The position numbers were made by a program, and so were the translations under genes. DNA of 64,000 bases from SW4 sp042466115 (GTDB lineage Bacteria > Pseudomonadota > Alphaproteobacteria > Rhodobacterales > Rhodobacteraceae): contig NZ_JAXHBQ010000001.1 in NCBI RefSeq assembly GCF_042466115.1, positions 1,674,001 to 1,738,000 on the forward strand, read 5' to 3'. The first letter of the stretch is position 1; each line of letters begins with the position of its first letter. This document shows positions 42,189-50,387 of this stretch, piece after piece. The notes below the pieces were generated by a model. That model ran no database searches, was not told where the DNA came from, and saw only the letters and a list, made by a program, of their open reading frames with translations.

Positions 42189-42758
42189 ATGGAACCCGTC
42201 ACCGATACCCTTACAGGCCAGTTGCTGATTGCCATGCCGGGCATGGGCGATCCGCGTTTTGCCCATAGCGTCATCTATGTCTGCGCCCATTCCGATGATG
42301 GCGCGATGGGCTTGATCGTGAACAAACCCGCGCCCGAAGTGCGATTTGCCGACCTTCTGGAACAGTTGAACATCCCCACGGGCCACGGCACCCGCGACAT
42401 TCGTGTGCATTTCGGCGGCCCCGTGGAAAACGGGCGTGGGTTCGTGCTGCATTCGGGTGATTATCAGTCGGGCGCAGGCACACTCGAAGTAGACGACGCA
42501 ATCAGCATGACCGCAACACAGGACATTCTGGAAGACATCGCCGCAGGCAACGGACCAGAACGGTCCATGCTCGCGTTGGGGTATTCCGGTTGGGGACCGG
42601 GCCAGCTTGAAGGGGAAATTGCCCAGAACGGTTGGCTGACCGCCTCTGCCCCTGCGGACATCCTGTTCGGGCGCGCCAACGAACACAAGTGGAGCGCCGC
42701 CCTCAAGGTGTTGGGAATTGATCCGCTACTGCTGTCATCCGAGGCCGGTCACGCCTGA
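42189..42758 (+). CDS. YqgE/AlgH family protein
   Basis: A 189-residue UPF0301 protein: LTGQLLIAMPGMGDPRFAHSVIYVCAHSDDGAMGLIVNKPA, VHFGGPVENGRGFVLHSGDY, and YSGWGPGQLEGEIAQNGWLTA are classic family blocks. The family (YqgE, AlgH) is widespread and of uncertain function. The start at 42189 begins the MEPVTDTLTGQ block; the open frame to 41958 overlaps the divergent DsbD gene and is rejected. The end overlaps the convergent Sua5 gene by 10 bases. Confidence 0.94.
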   Translation: MEPVTDTLTGQLLIAMPGMGDPRFAHSVIYVCAHSDDGAMGLIVNKPAPEVRFADLLEQLNIPTGHGTRDIRVHFGGPVENGRGFVLHSGDYQSGAGTLEVDDAISMTATQDILEDIAAGNGPERSMLALGYSGWGPGQLEGEIAQNGWLTASAPADILFGRANEHKWSAALKVLGIDPLLLSSEAGHA

Positions 42759-43705
42759 TCGCGCGGGGCCGCCGCGCGCGCCAAACGGTCATTGATCGCA
42801 GCGCCCAGCCCGTGCATCGGGATCGGCGACACCGCAATCCGCTGCGCGCCCATCGCATCAAGTTCATGCAACATCGCAAAGAGGTTCGCCGCCGCCTCGA
42901 CCAGATCACCGCTATGCGACAGGTTCAGCGGCGCATCGACAGGGCCAAAGCCCAACAGAACCTCACCATCGTGAACATCGGTCGCGTTCAGCCGCACTTT
43001 GCCTTGCGGCGCGTAATGCGACTCCATCTGGCCGGGAGCCGTCAGCACGCCGCCATCCGGCCCTTCGGCCGGATCACCTCCCAAACATGCCGCAATCGCC
43101 TCGCGCGGGAGGCCGCCCGCGCGCAGCAGCACTGGTGAACCGTCGCAGCCGACAATCGTGGATTCCACGCCGACACCGCAGTTTCCGCCATCCACAACCG
43201 CATCAATACGTCCGTTCAGCCCTGCGATCACGTGATCGGGCGATGTCGGGCTAATACGTCCCGATGGATTGGCGGATGGGGCGGCAACAGGCCCGCCAAA
43301 TTCATGCAACAACGCTTGGGCCACCGGATGGTCGGGCACACGCACGGCCAGTGTCGACAGACCCGCAATCACGAGCGGGGCAATGCCGGCATCGGCACGG
43401 ATCGGCAGCACCAAAGTCAGCGCACCTGGCCAGAAGGCCTGCGCAAGCGCGCGCGCCTCATGGGAAAAATCACACAGGGTTTGGGCTGTTTCCAGATCGG
43501 CCACATGCACGATCAACGGGTTGAACGTTGGCCGCCCCTTGGCAGCAAAAACCTGCGCCACGGCGCGATCATCGCGCGCATCCGCCCCCAGCCCATAAAC
43601 GGTTTCCGTCGGAAAGGCGACCAACCCGCCCGCGCGCAATACATCTGCTGCTGCCGCGATGCCGGCAGCGTCTGACGCAAGGATATCGGTCGTTTTCAAA
43701 GTCAT
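42749..43705 (-). CDS. sua5: L-threonylcarbamoyladenylate synthase (Sua5/YciO/YrdC)
   Basis: A 318-residue enzyme that makes threonylcarbamoyl-AMP for tRNA t6A37. N-terminal YrdC domain: GLVAFPTETVYGLGADA, KGRPTFNPLIVHV, FWPGALTLVLP, VRVPDHPVAQALL, PVAAPSANPSGRISPT and VDGGNCGVGVESTIV. The extra C-terminal Sua5 domain (about 210-318) marks the long form. Its end overlaps the YqgE end by 10 bases. It is separated by 113 bases from the divergent acyl-CoA dehydrogenase. Confidence 0.95.
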   Translation of the reverse strand: MTLKTTDILASDAAGIAAAADVLRAGGLVAFPTETVYGLGADARDDRAVAQVFAAKGRPTFNPLIVHVADLETAQTLCDFSHEARALAQAFWPGALTLVLPIRADAGIAPLVIAGLSTLAVRVPDHPVAQALLHEFGGPVAAPSANPSGRISPTSPDHVIAGLNGRIDAVVDGGNCGVGVESTIVGCDGSPVLLRAGGLPREAIAACLGGDPAEGPDGGVLTAPGQMESHYAPQGKVRLNATDVHDGEVLLGFGPVDAPLNLSHSGDLVEAAANLFAMLHELDAMGAQRIAVSPIPMHGLGAAINDRLARAAAPRDQA

Positions 43706-43818
43706 GACGCTGCGTTCAGGTTGCGGGGCGGGATGTCAGGCGTAGTTTTACCCTATTGCAAACCTCATAGCGGCGCCCGTCGGGATTTCCAAGCTGCGCA
43801 AACGTCTCGGAGTATGTC

Positions 43819-45513
43819 ATGGCTTATCAATCCCCCATCAACGATCTGCGCTTCCTGATGGATCATGTGGTTGGTTTTGATGCCGTGGCCGCCACCGACC
43901 GTTACGCCGAGGCAACGCCGGATATGGTTGACGCAATCCTGACCGAAGCGGCCAAGATGTGTGACGCGGTTTTGGCCCCCCTGCAGCGCAATGGCGATTT
44001 GCATCCCGCCGTGTTGGAAAACGGCGTTGTGCGCACCTCGCCCGGATTTGCGGACGGGTATCGCGCGATCGCCGAAGGGGGTTGGATCGGCATGTCGGCC
44101 GATCCTGAAAACGGCGGCATGGGCCTGCCGATGACCCTCACAACCGCCGTCAACGACATGATGTCGGGCGCCTGTCTGTCGCTGCAACTGAACCCGCTGA
44201 TGTGCCAAGGCCAGATCGAGGCACTGGAACATCACGCCAATGACGCGATCAAGGCACTGTATCTGCCCAAGCTGATCAGCGGTGAATGGTGCGGCACGAT
44301 GAACCTGACCGAACCGCAGGCGGGCAGCGATGTGGGTGCCCTGCGCAGCAAGGCCGAACCCAACGGTGACGGGTCTTATGCAATCAGCGGCCAGAAGATC
44401 TACATCAGCTGGGGCGATAACGATTTTACCGAAAACGTCTGCCACCTTGTGCTGGCCCGCCTGCCTGATGGTGTGCCCGGCACCAAGGGGATCAGCCTGT
44501 TCATGGTCCCTAAATTCATTCCCGACGGCGATGGCAACCCCGGCGAACGCAACAGCCTGCGTGTGGTCAGCCTGGAACACAAACTGGGCCTGCACGGATC
44601 GCCTACCGCCGTGATGGAATATGACGGCGCAACCGGCTGGCTGGTCGGGCCGGAACATGGCGGCATGGCCGCGATGTTCACGATGATGAACAACGCCCGC
44701 CTTGGGGTCGGCGTGCAGGGGATCGGTGTGGCCGAAGGCGCCTATCAACACGCGCTCGCCTATGCCCAGGACCGCAAACAGGGCCGCGCTGGCGGCACAG
44801 GTGCAATCATCGAACATGCCGATGTGCGCCGGATGCTGGCGACGATGAAGGCTGACACTTACGCCGCCCGCGCCATCGCGATGGCCTGCGCCGTGGCGAT
44901 TGATTTGTCTGATGATCCGGCATGGCAGGCGCGCGCGGCCTTCCTGACCCCCATCGCCAAGGCATTTGGCACCGACACAGGCATCGCCGTAGCCGAATCC
45001 GGCGTGCAGGTGCATGGCGGCATGGGCTTCATCGAGGAAACGGGCGCGGCGCAATATGCCCGCGATGTCCGTGTCACCGCGATTTACGAAGGCACGAACG
45101 GCATTCAGGCGATGGACCTTGTCGCGCGCAAGATGATGGACGGGGGCGATGCGGCTTCGGCGCTGTTGGACGAAATCGAAGCCGGATCAGAGGCCGCCAA
45201 GGCCACCCACCCCGCATTGGCCGAGGCCGTCTGGCAAGCCGCCGAAACCCTGCGCGAGACGACCGAATGGCTGACCGCGCAGGATGATCTGAACGACCGT
45301 TTTGCCGGCGCCGTGCCCTATTTGCGCGCCTTTGCGCGGGTCTTGGGCGGGCACTACCACCTGGCCGCCGCCATGACAGGTGACACGGCACGCGCGCGCC
45401 TTGCCACCTTTTATATCGAACGCCTGTTGCCCGAACATATCGGCCTGCTGGCCCATGTGCGCCAAGGGGCCGGCACGCTGTTGGCGATCACGCCGGATGA
45501 TCTTGTCGCGTGA
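43819..45513 (+). CDS. Acyl-CoA dehydrogenase, DmdC-like
   Basis: A 564-residue acyl-CoA dehydrogenase with the extra C-terminal domain, the size class of DmdC (3-methylmercaptopropionyl-CoA dehydrogenase). Motifs: CGTMNLTEPQAGSDVGALRSKA for flavin and substrate, GSPTAVMEYDGATGWLVG, RLGVGVQGIGVAEGAYQ, VQVHGGMGFIEE, and the catalytic Glu424 in TAIYEGTNGIQ. The substrate could be methylmercaptopropionyl-CoA (from DMSP) or a long-chain acyl-CoA; sequence alone does not decide. Its TGA overlaps the MBL gene start (GTGA). Confidence 0.88.
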   Translation: MAYQSPINDLRFLMDHVVGFDAVAATDRYAEATPDMVDAILTEAAKMCDAVLAPLQRNGDLHPAVLENGVVRTSPGFADGYRAIAEGGWIGMSADPENGGMGLPMTLTTAVNDMMSGACLSLQLNPLMCQGQIEALEHHANDAIKALYLPKLISGEWCGTMNLTEPQAGSDVGALRSKAEPNGDGSYAISGQKIYISWGDNDFTENVCHLVLARLPDGVPGTKGISLFMVPKFIPDGDGNPGERNSLRVVSLEHKLGLHGSPTAVMEYDGATGWLVGPEHGGMAAMFTMMNNARLGVGVQGIGVAEGAYQHALAYAQDRKQGRAGGTGAIIEHADVRRMLATMKADTYAARAIAMACAVAIDLSDDPAWQARAAFLTPIAKAFGTDTGIAVAESGVQVHGGMGFIEETGAAQYARDVRVTAIYEGTNGIQAMDLVARKMMDGGDAASALLDEIEAGSEAAKATHPALAEAVWQAAETLRETTEWLTAQDDLNDRFAGAVPYLRAFARVLGGHYHLAAAMTGDTARARLATFYIERLLPEHIGLLAHVRQGAGTLLAITPDDLVA

Positions 45514-46523
45514 TCAATTACCCGTGGAATGACCCACCTGCCGAAGGTGACGCGACCGAAGTGGCGAAAGGCATCCTTTGGATGCGCCTGCCCCTGCCAA
45601 TGGCGCTGGATCATGTGAATGTCTATGCGCTGGACGATGGCGATGGCTGGAGCGTGATCGACACCGGCTTTGCATCGAACCGCAGCCGCGCGATCTGGCA
45701 AAAGCTGCTGGATGGGCCACTGGCCGGAAAGCCTGTGACCCGCGTTGTCATCACCCATCACCACCCTGATCATGTGGGCCTTGCCGGTTGGTTCGTCGAT
45801 CAAGGCGCTGAACTGGTCATGCCGCGCACGCCCTATCTGATGGCACGGATGCTGACACTGGACGAACAGCCCGCCTATCCTGCCCGCACTGTTGATTTCT
45901 ATCGCCGTGCGGGGATGGCCAGCGACGTTCTGGCCAAGCGGATGACCGAACGCCCCTTCAACTTTGCCGATTGTGTTGCGCCACTGCCGCTGGGTTTCAC
46001 CCGCCTGCAAGAGGGTGGCACGATCACCATGGGCGGGCGTGACTGGATCGTGCGGATGGGCAACGGCCACGCGCCGGAACATGCGACTTTCTGGTGCGGT
46101 GATCTGGTGATCGGCGGCGATCAGCTTCTGCCCTCGATCAGCCCCAATATCGGCGTTTACCCGACCGAGCCAAACGCCGACCCGCTGGCCGAATGGCTTG
46201 AGGCTTGCGAACGGCTGGCGCAATTCGCCACACCGGATCAACTGGTGCTGGGCGGGCATAAGTTACCATTCACGGGCCTGCCCACGCGGATGCGCCAGTT
46301 GATCGACAATCACCATGGCGCGTTGGATCGGCTGGTCGCGCATATTGCCACGCCGCAGCGCGCAGGCGACTGTTTCGCGCCGCTGTTCAAGCGCAGTATC
46401 GGCGCGAGCGAATACGGGTTGGCGCTGGTGGAATCGCTGGCGCATCTGAACCACCTGCATCAGGCGGGGCGCGCAACGCGGTCCCTTGGCGATGACGGGG
46501 CATATTGGTTTCAGGCACGATAA
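45510..46523 (+). CDS. MBL fold metallo-hydrolase
   Basis: A 337-residue metallo-beta-lactamase-fold hydrolase with the metal motif HHHPDH in VVITHHHPDHVGLAGW, and later ligands in NGHAPEHATFW and the Asp of IGGDQLLPSISPN. The C-terminal 90 residues are a winged helix-like LACTB2-type extension. It starts at a GTG coupled to the acyl-CoA dehydrogenase, so a thioesterase-like or related role on a CoA or thioester product is a fair guess, not shown by sequence. Confidence 0.9.
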   Translation: MINYPWNDPPAEGDATEVAKGILWMRLPLPMALDHVNVYALDDGDGWSVIDTGFASNRSRAIWQKLLDGPLAGKPVTRVVITHHHPDHVGLAGWFVDQGAELVMPRTPYLMARMLTLDEQPAYPARTVDFYRRAGMASDVLAKRMTERPFNFADCVAPLPLGFTRLQEGGTITMGGRDWIVRMGNGHAPEHATFWCGDLVIGGDQLLPSISPNIGVYPTEPNADPLAEWLEACERLAQFATPDQLVLGGHKLPFTGLPTRMRQLIDNHHGALDRLVAHIATPQRAGDCFAPLFKRSIGASEYGLALVESLAHLNHLHQAGRATRSLGDDGAYWFQAR

Positions 46524-46557
46524 TAAGGCGTTAAACCCGCGCCCCTAATGTGGCGCT

Positions 46558-47940
46558 ATGTCGTTCACCCGATTCTACCAACGCGACCGGCCCGCGCCTG
46601 CTGATCTACGCCTTGCCGATCTGCTGGGGATGCTAAGCCGCGCGCTTGATATCACCGAAGGGCAGCCCGAGGGGCACTGTATCCGTTGCGCCTATATCGG
46701 CACGCGACTGGGGCAGAATATCGGCATGAACGGCACCGACCTAGCTGACCTATATTTCACGCTTCTGCTCAAAGATCTGGGCTGTTCCAGCAACGCCGCG
46801 CGGATTTGCAGCCTGTATCTGGCCGACGATATTTCCTTCAAGCGCGACTTCAAAACCATCGACGATAGCCTTGGCGCGGCCCTGCGGTTTGTGTTCGCCA
46901 AAACGGGGTTGGAAAGCGGGCTGTCGGAACGGTTTCGCGCACTCGTGAACATCTTGCAAAACGGCCAAAAGATCAGCCGCGACCTGATCGAAACGCGCTG
47001 CCAGCGCGGTGCGGATATCGCCGGGCAGATGCGGTTTTCAATGGCAGTGCAGGATGGCATTCGCGCGCTGGATGAACACTGGAACGGCGGCGGGAAACCG
47101 GACGGGCTGGCCGGTGCCGCGATCCCGCGCAATGCCAACATCGCCCTTCTGGCGCAGGTCGTTGATGTATTCCACACCGAGGCGGGACCGGACGCCGCAA
47201 TGGCCGAAGTTACCGCGCGGGCGTGCAAATGGTTTGCGCCTGATCTGGCGCAGGCGATGGCCGAACTGGGCGCAGAACCTGCATTCTGGGCCACCCTGTC
47301 GCGGCCCGATATTGCCGACATCGTTTTCGCCTTGCCGCCTGCCCACCAAGGCGCACCTGTCACCGAGGACTATCTGGATGATATCGCCCAGGCTTTCGCC
47401 GCCGTGATTGATGCCAAAAGCCCGTTCACCGCTGACCATTCCAGTCGCGTCACCCTTTACACCGATATCATCGCCGAGGAATTGGGCCTGAAGCCTGATC
47501 ACCGCCGCTGGCTGCGCCGCGCGGCGTTGTTGCATGATCTGGGCAAACTGGCAGTCAGTAACCAAATCCTTGATAAGCCCGGAAAACTTGATCCTGATGA
47601 ATGGGCCGCGATCAAATCCCACTCTCTCCACAGCGAACGCCTGCTGGCGCAAGTCGCCGCCTTTGCCGATATCGCACCGATTGCGGGGGCGCATCACGAG
47701 CGGCTGGACGGCAAGGGCTATCCATACGGACTTGTGGGCGATCAAATCTGCCTTGAAACACGCATTGTGACCACGGCAGACGTGTTCGATGCATTATCGG
47801 CCGAACGCCCCTATCGCGCGGCGATGCCGCTGGCCAAGGTATTTGAAATCATGGAAGGCGATATCGGCACGGCCTTTGACGGGGCCTGCGTTGTCGCGCT
47901 GCAACGTGGCCTTGCGCGGCTTAACGCGCGCGCGGCCTAA
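46558..47940 (+). CDS. Tandem HD-GYP phosphodiesterase (degenerate + intact)
   Basis: A 460-residue protein with two HD-type domains. The C-terminal one (about 280-455) is intact: HDLGK (H326, D327), ILDKPGKLDPDEWAAIKSHSLHSERLL, HHERLDGKGYPYGL (H379-P389 with GYP) and TTADVFDALSAERPYR. It should hydrolyse cyclic di-GMP or a related nucleotide. The N-terminal half (about 20-215) keeps the fold pattern but HD is KD (K72, D73) and GYP is GKP (179-181), so it is probably a non-catalytic sensor or dimer part. No receiver domain or membrane helix is present. Confidence 0.9.
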   Translation: MSFTRFYQRDRPAPADLRLADLLGMLSRALDITEGQPEGHCIRCAYIGTRLGQNIGMNGTDLADLYFTLLLKDLGCSSNAARICSLYLADDISFKRDFKTIDDSLGAALRFVFAKTGLESGLSERFRALVNILQNGQKISRDLIETRCQRGADIAGQMRFSMAVQDGIRALDEHWNGGGKPDGLAGAAIPRNANIALLAQVVDVFHTEAGPDAAMAEVTARACKWFAPDLAQAMAELGAEPAFWATLSRPDIADIVFALPPAHQGAPVTEDYLDDIAQAFAAVIDAKSPFTADHSSRVTLYTDIIAEELGLKPDHRRWLRRAALLHDLGKLAVSNQILDKPGKLDPDEWAAIKSHSLHSERLLAQVAAFADIAPIAGAHHERLDGKGYPYGLVGDQICLETRIVTTADVFDALSAERPYRAAMPLAKVFEIMEGDIGTAFDGACVVALQRGLARLNARAA

Positions 47941-48182
47941 TGGGCGTGTCGGTTCGCGATCCGGGCGTGCAGGCGTTTCAGGATACGGCTGGCCGTGGTT
48001 TCGCACAGGGTCGGAATGATTGCATGGACCAGTGCAGCAGCAGCGGCCAATCCCAGCCAGAACGCGAAGGTGAACGCAAAGCGCATGTGCTGCAAATACG
48101 TTTCATCGACAGATGCCGGATGATCAAGAAACACGGCTGCAAAGGCATTGCTTTTCGCGGGGGTCTGGCTGGTGTCTGACAT
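47937..48182 (-). CDS. DUF6356 family protein
   Basis: An 81-residue protein with the DUF6356 pattern FLDHPASVDETYLQHMRFAFTFAFWLGLAAAAALVHAIIPTLCETTAS: a short polar N-terminus, one membrane helix (about 35-56) and a basic His/Arg tail. Function unknown. Its TAG stop overlaps the HD-GYP TAA. It is divergent from the Lrp regulator, with a CCTGT-N5-ACAGG repeat between the two. Confidence 0.8.
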   Translation of the reverse strand: MSDTSQTPAKSNAFAAVFLDHPASVDETYLQHMRFAFTFAFWLGLAAAAALVHAIIPTLCETTASRILKRLHARIANRHAH

Positions 48183-48190
48183 GGGTCACT

Positions 48191-48205
48191 CCTGTTGTTG
48201 ACAGG
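48191..48205. promoter_or_regulatory. Inverted repeat CCTGT-N5-ACAGG between DUF6356 and Lrp genes
   Basis: A perfect 5-5-5 palindrome nine bases upstream of the DUF6356 start. It contains a TTGACA hexamer on the plus strand. It could be an operator, possibly for the divergent Lrp-type regulator, whose sites are also about 15 bases and symmetric. Confidence 0.35.
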
Positions 48206-48281
48206 ACACTACAGTGAAGGCACGCATGTGCGGTCCCAATAAGCATTGCCAAAACAACAAATATCGGGACATCATCCCAAC

Positions 48282-48743
48282 ATGAGCCAGAAACTTGACG
48301 AAATTGACAAGCGCATACTGTCACAACTGCAACGTGACACCACGCTTAGTGTGGATGACATCAGTGAACAGGTGGGCCTTTCGCGCAATGCCTGCTGGCG
48401 CCGCATCAAGGTGATGGAACAGGCTGGCGTGATACATGGCCGCGTTGCCCTGCTTGACGCGTCCATGATCGGCTGCCCCTTGCATGTGCTGGTCATGATC
48501 CGCACCCATAGCCATGATGCGAACTGGCTTGATACCTTTCACCGCACCGTGCGCACGATGCCCGAAGTGGTCAGTGCCTATCGCATGACCGGTGATCTGG
48601 ACTATGTCCTTCGGGTGCGGGTCGCGGACGTTCCCGCCTATGACGCATTCTACAAACGGCTGACATCACGGATTTCTTTATCGGATGTGTCCGCAAGTTT
48701 CGTTATGGAGGAAATCAAGGAAACCACCGCCCTGCCGCTATGA
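48282..48743 (+). CDS. Lrp/AsnC family transcriptional regulator
   Basis: A 153-residue regulator with the N-terminal helix-turn-helix (LDEIDKRILSQLQRDTTLSVDDISEQVGLSRNACWRRIKVMEQAGVIHG) and a C-terminal RAM/AsnC ligand domain (VSAYRMTGDLDYVLRVRVADVPAYDAFYKRLTSRI). It probably senses an amino acid. The start at 48282 is chosen because the 12 residues upstream are not family-like; no ribosome binding site is evident. It is followed after 15 bases by the DUF6173 gene. Confidence 0.94.
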   Translation: MSQKLDEIDKRILSQLQRDTTLSVDDISEQVGLSRNACWRRIKVMEQAGVIHGRVALLDASMIGCPLHVLVMIRTHSHDANWLDTFHRTVRTMPEVVSAYRMTGDLDYVLRVRVADVPAYDAFYKRLTSRISLSDVSASFVMEEIKETTALPL

Positions 48744-48758
48744 CCCGAAAGGACCACC

Positions 48759-49235
48759 ATGGACGACACAATCGCCACCGCCGCCGAAGCCGCTGAAAAC
48801 CATGCAATGCCCCGCGTGCACGAGGTGCATACCGATCCTGACAAATGCGCGCCGAAAACGGAAAACCTGCCCGACTCGGTCAGATCTTCGGCGAAAAGCA
48901 AAAGCGCGGCGCAATGGGCCTATGAACGCCTGATCATCTATATCAAGAATTTCGAAGAACAGCTTGATGCGCAGCACGAGATCGCCATGGGCTTTACAGG
49001 CGGCGATGCGGGCGTAATCCGGATCGAGGGCATGGGCTTTTTCGACCCCGATATCGTGACGTTTTATGGCACCGATCCCACCGGCGCGAAAACCCAACTG
49101 ATCCAGCACGTCAGCCAGTTGAACGTGATGCTGCGCGCCCTTCCCAAACAGGTGGATCAGGCCGAACCCAACCGGATCGGCTTTCGTCTGGCACGTGATC
49201 TCGACAAATCGGACCAAGATGCGGGTGAGGCGTGA
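48759..49235 (+). CDS. DUF6173 family protein
   Basis: A 158-residue soluble protein. The first 45 residues are polar and probably disordered; the rest (SAAQWAYERLIIYIKNFEEQLDAQHEIAMGFTGGDAGVIRIEGMGFFDPDIVTFYG...LIQHVSQLNVMLRALPK) matches the DUF6173 pattern, a family of unknown role in Rhodobacterales. An AAAGGA site precedes the ATG, and the gene sits 15 bases after the Lrp gene. Confidence 0.8.
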   Translation: MDDTIATAAEAAENHAMPRVHEVHTDPDKCAPKTENLPDSVRSSAKSKSAAQWAYERLIIYIKNFEEQLDAQHEIAMGFTGGDAGVIRIEGMGFFDPDIVTFYGTDPTGAKTQLIQHVSQLNVMLRALPKQVDQAEPNRIGFRLARDLDKSDQDAGEA

Positions 49236-49289
49236 CAGCCCCGCGTGAATCGTCTATCTGATCTCAAACATTTACAAAGGAACAGCACG

Positions 49290-49424
49290 ATGGCTGAACA
49301 CAAGCACGGTGAAATGGACACGTCGGTCCAGGAAAAAACCTTTGACGGCTTTATGAAAATGGTAACGCGCACGTCGATCGCGATCATTTTGCTGCTGATT
49401 TTCATTTATCTGGTTAATGGCTAA
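49290..49424 (+). CDS. aa3-type cytochrome c oxidase subunit IV
   Basis: A 44-residue single-helix protein, MAEHKHGEMDTSVQEKTFDGF then a hydrophobic helix (TSIAIILLLIFIYLVNG). This is the alphaproteobacterial aa3 oxidase small subunit IV: a short polar head, the DVQEKTFxGF-like motif, then one membrane span. It packs on the outside of the oxidase; it is not catalytic. AAAGGAACAG precedes the ATG at 49290. The gene is far from any other oxidase subunit in this window. It is short enough to be missed by length cut-offs. Confidence 0.85.
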   Translation: MAEHKHGEMDTSVQEKTFDGFMKMVTRTSIAIILLLIFIYLVNG

Positions 49425-49453
49425 CCCGCCACGTTTTCGAGGGGCAGAGCCTT

Positions 49454-50068
49454 ATGCGTCGATTTCTGATCGTTTTGTTCTTCCCTGTTTTCTTGGCGGC
49501 TTGTGGCGCCGAATCCGTTTGGGCGCCTGATGAACTTGTTGCGCGCAATGTGTATCGCCACCCCGGACCAACGACGCTGACCCTGATCACGATGAAAAAC
49601 ACCGGGTCGGGCAACGGCGCGCACACCGGTCTGATGATCAATGCCAGCCAGCGTGTTCTGTGGGATCCGGCAGGAACCTTCGCCCATTCGTCCATTCCGG
49701 AACGTAACGATGTGATCTTTGGTGTCACGCCACGGATTGAACAGTTCTACTTGTCCTATCATTCGCGCGAGACGTATTACACGGTTCAGCAAACCGTCGA
49801 AGTATCACCGGACGTCGCGGAAATGGCCCTGCGCGCCGTGATGGCCTATGGTGCCGTGCCCAAGGCAAACTGCACACGCTCTACTGCGGAAATCCTGCGT
49901 GGCTTGCCGGGGTTTGAAGGGTTTTCTGTATCGTTTTTCCCCAACAATCTGCACGATCAGTTTGCGGAAATCCCCGGTGTTGTGACAATCGAATACCGCG
50001 AAACCGATGCCGATGACAAAGACATCGCCGCCGCCGAGATCGACGCCGCGATCAGAGCTGGCCAGTAA
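49454..50068 (+). CDS. Putative lipoprotein of unknown function
   Basis: A 204-residue protein with a type II signal peptide (MRRFLIVLFFPVFLAAC, lipobox L-A-A-C, C17). The mature part begins GAESVWAPDELVARNVY and includes TLTLITMKNTGSGNGAHTGLMINASQRVLWDPAGTF. The pattern of a histidine in GAHTGL and a later cysteine/asparagine in PKANCTRSTAEIL resembles small papain-like or NlpC/P60-type hydrolases, but this is only a guess. The stop overlaps the convergent azlD gene by 17 bases. Confidence 0.75.
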   Translation: MRRFLIVLFFPVFLAACGAESVWAPDELVARNVYRHPGPTTLTLITMKNTGSGNGAHTGLMINASQRVLWDPAGTFAHSSIPERNDVIFGVTPRIEQFYLSYHSRETYYTVQQTVEVSPDVAEMALRAVMAYGAVPKANCTRSTAEILRGLPGFEGFSVSFFPNNLHDQFAEIPGVVTIEYRETDADDKDIAAAEIDAAIRAGQ

Positions 50069-50387
50069 GAAACAAGCCCAGATACAACGTTGCCGCACCG
50101 CTGCCGATCGCCGCGAAGAACGACTTGCGCCAATAACCGACCGCAAGCGTCACAAGGCCCGCGATCAGGCGAACCGGTTCGATTTCGCCAGCATTCGCGT
50201 TTGGCCATAGCACCAAAGGCGCAACAAGCGCGGGCAACACAGCAACGGGTGTGTAGCGCAGCATCCGCAATATCCAGTCAGGCAAGGGGCGATTGCCAAT
50301 CAACCCAAGAAACGAAAAGCGGATGATGAACGTGCCGGTCGCAAGCAGTGCTATCAGCATCCAGATTTCGGTGTTCGAATATGTCAT
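50052..50387 (-). CDS. azlD: AzlD family branched-chain amino acid exporter subunit
   Basis: A 111-residue membrane protein with four hydrophobic segments and the AzlD pattern (LIALLATGTFIIRFSFLGLIGNRPLPDWILRMLRYTPVAVLPALVAPLVLW). It works with AzlC as a two-gene exporter of branched-chain amino acids or analogues. It overlaps azlC by four bases (ATGA). Confidence 0.9.
   Translation of the reverse strand: MTYSNTEIWMLIALLATGTFIIRFSFLGLIGNRPLPDWILRMLRYTPVAVLPALVAPLVLWPNANAGEIEPVRLIAGLVTLAVGYWRKSFFAAIGSGAATLYLGLFLTGQL

Noticed and set aside
42749..42758. Ten-base overlap of YqgE and Sua5 gene ends as a sign of a frameshift
   Set aside because: Both proteins have normal family lengths and C-termini; small convergent overlaps are common in this window.
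43765..45054. Open frame antisense to the acyl-CoA dehydrogenase
   Set aside because: Shadow of a conserved enzyme; composition (His, Gly, Arg) is typical of antisense GC-rich frames.
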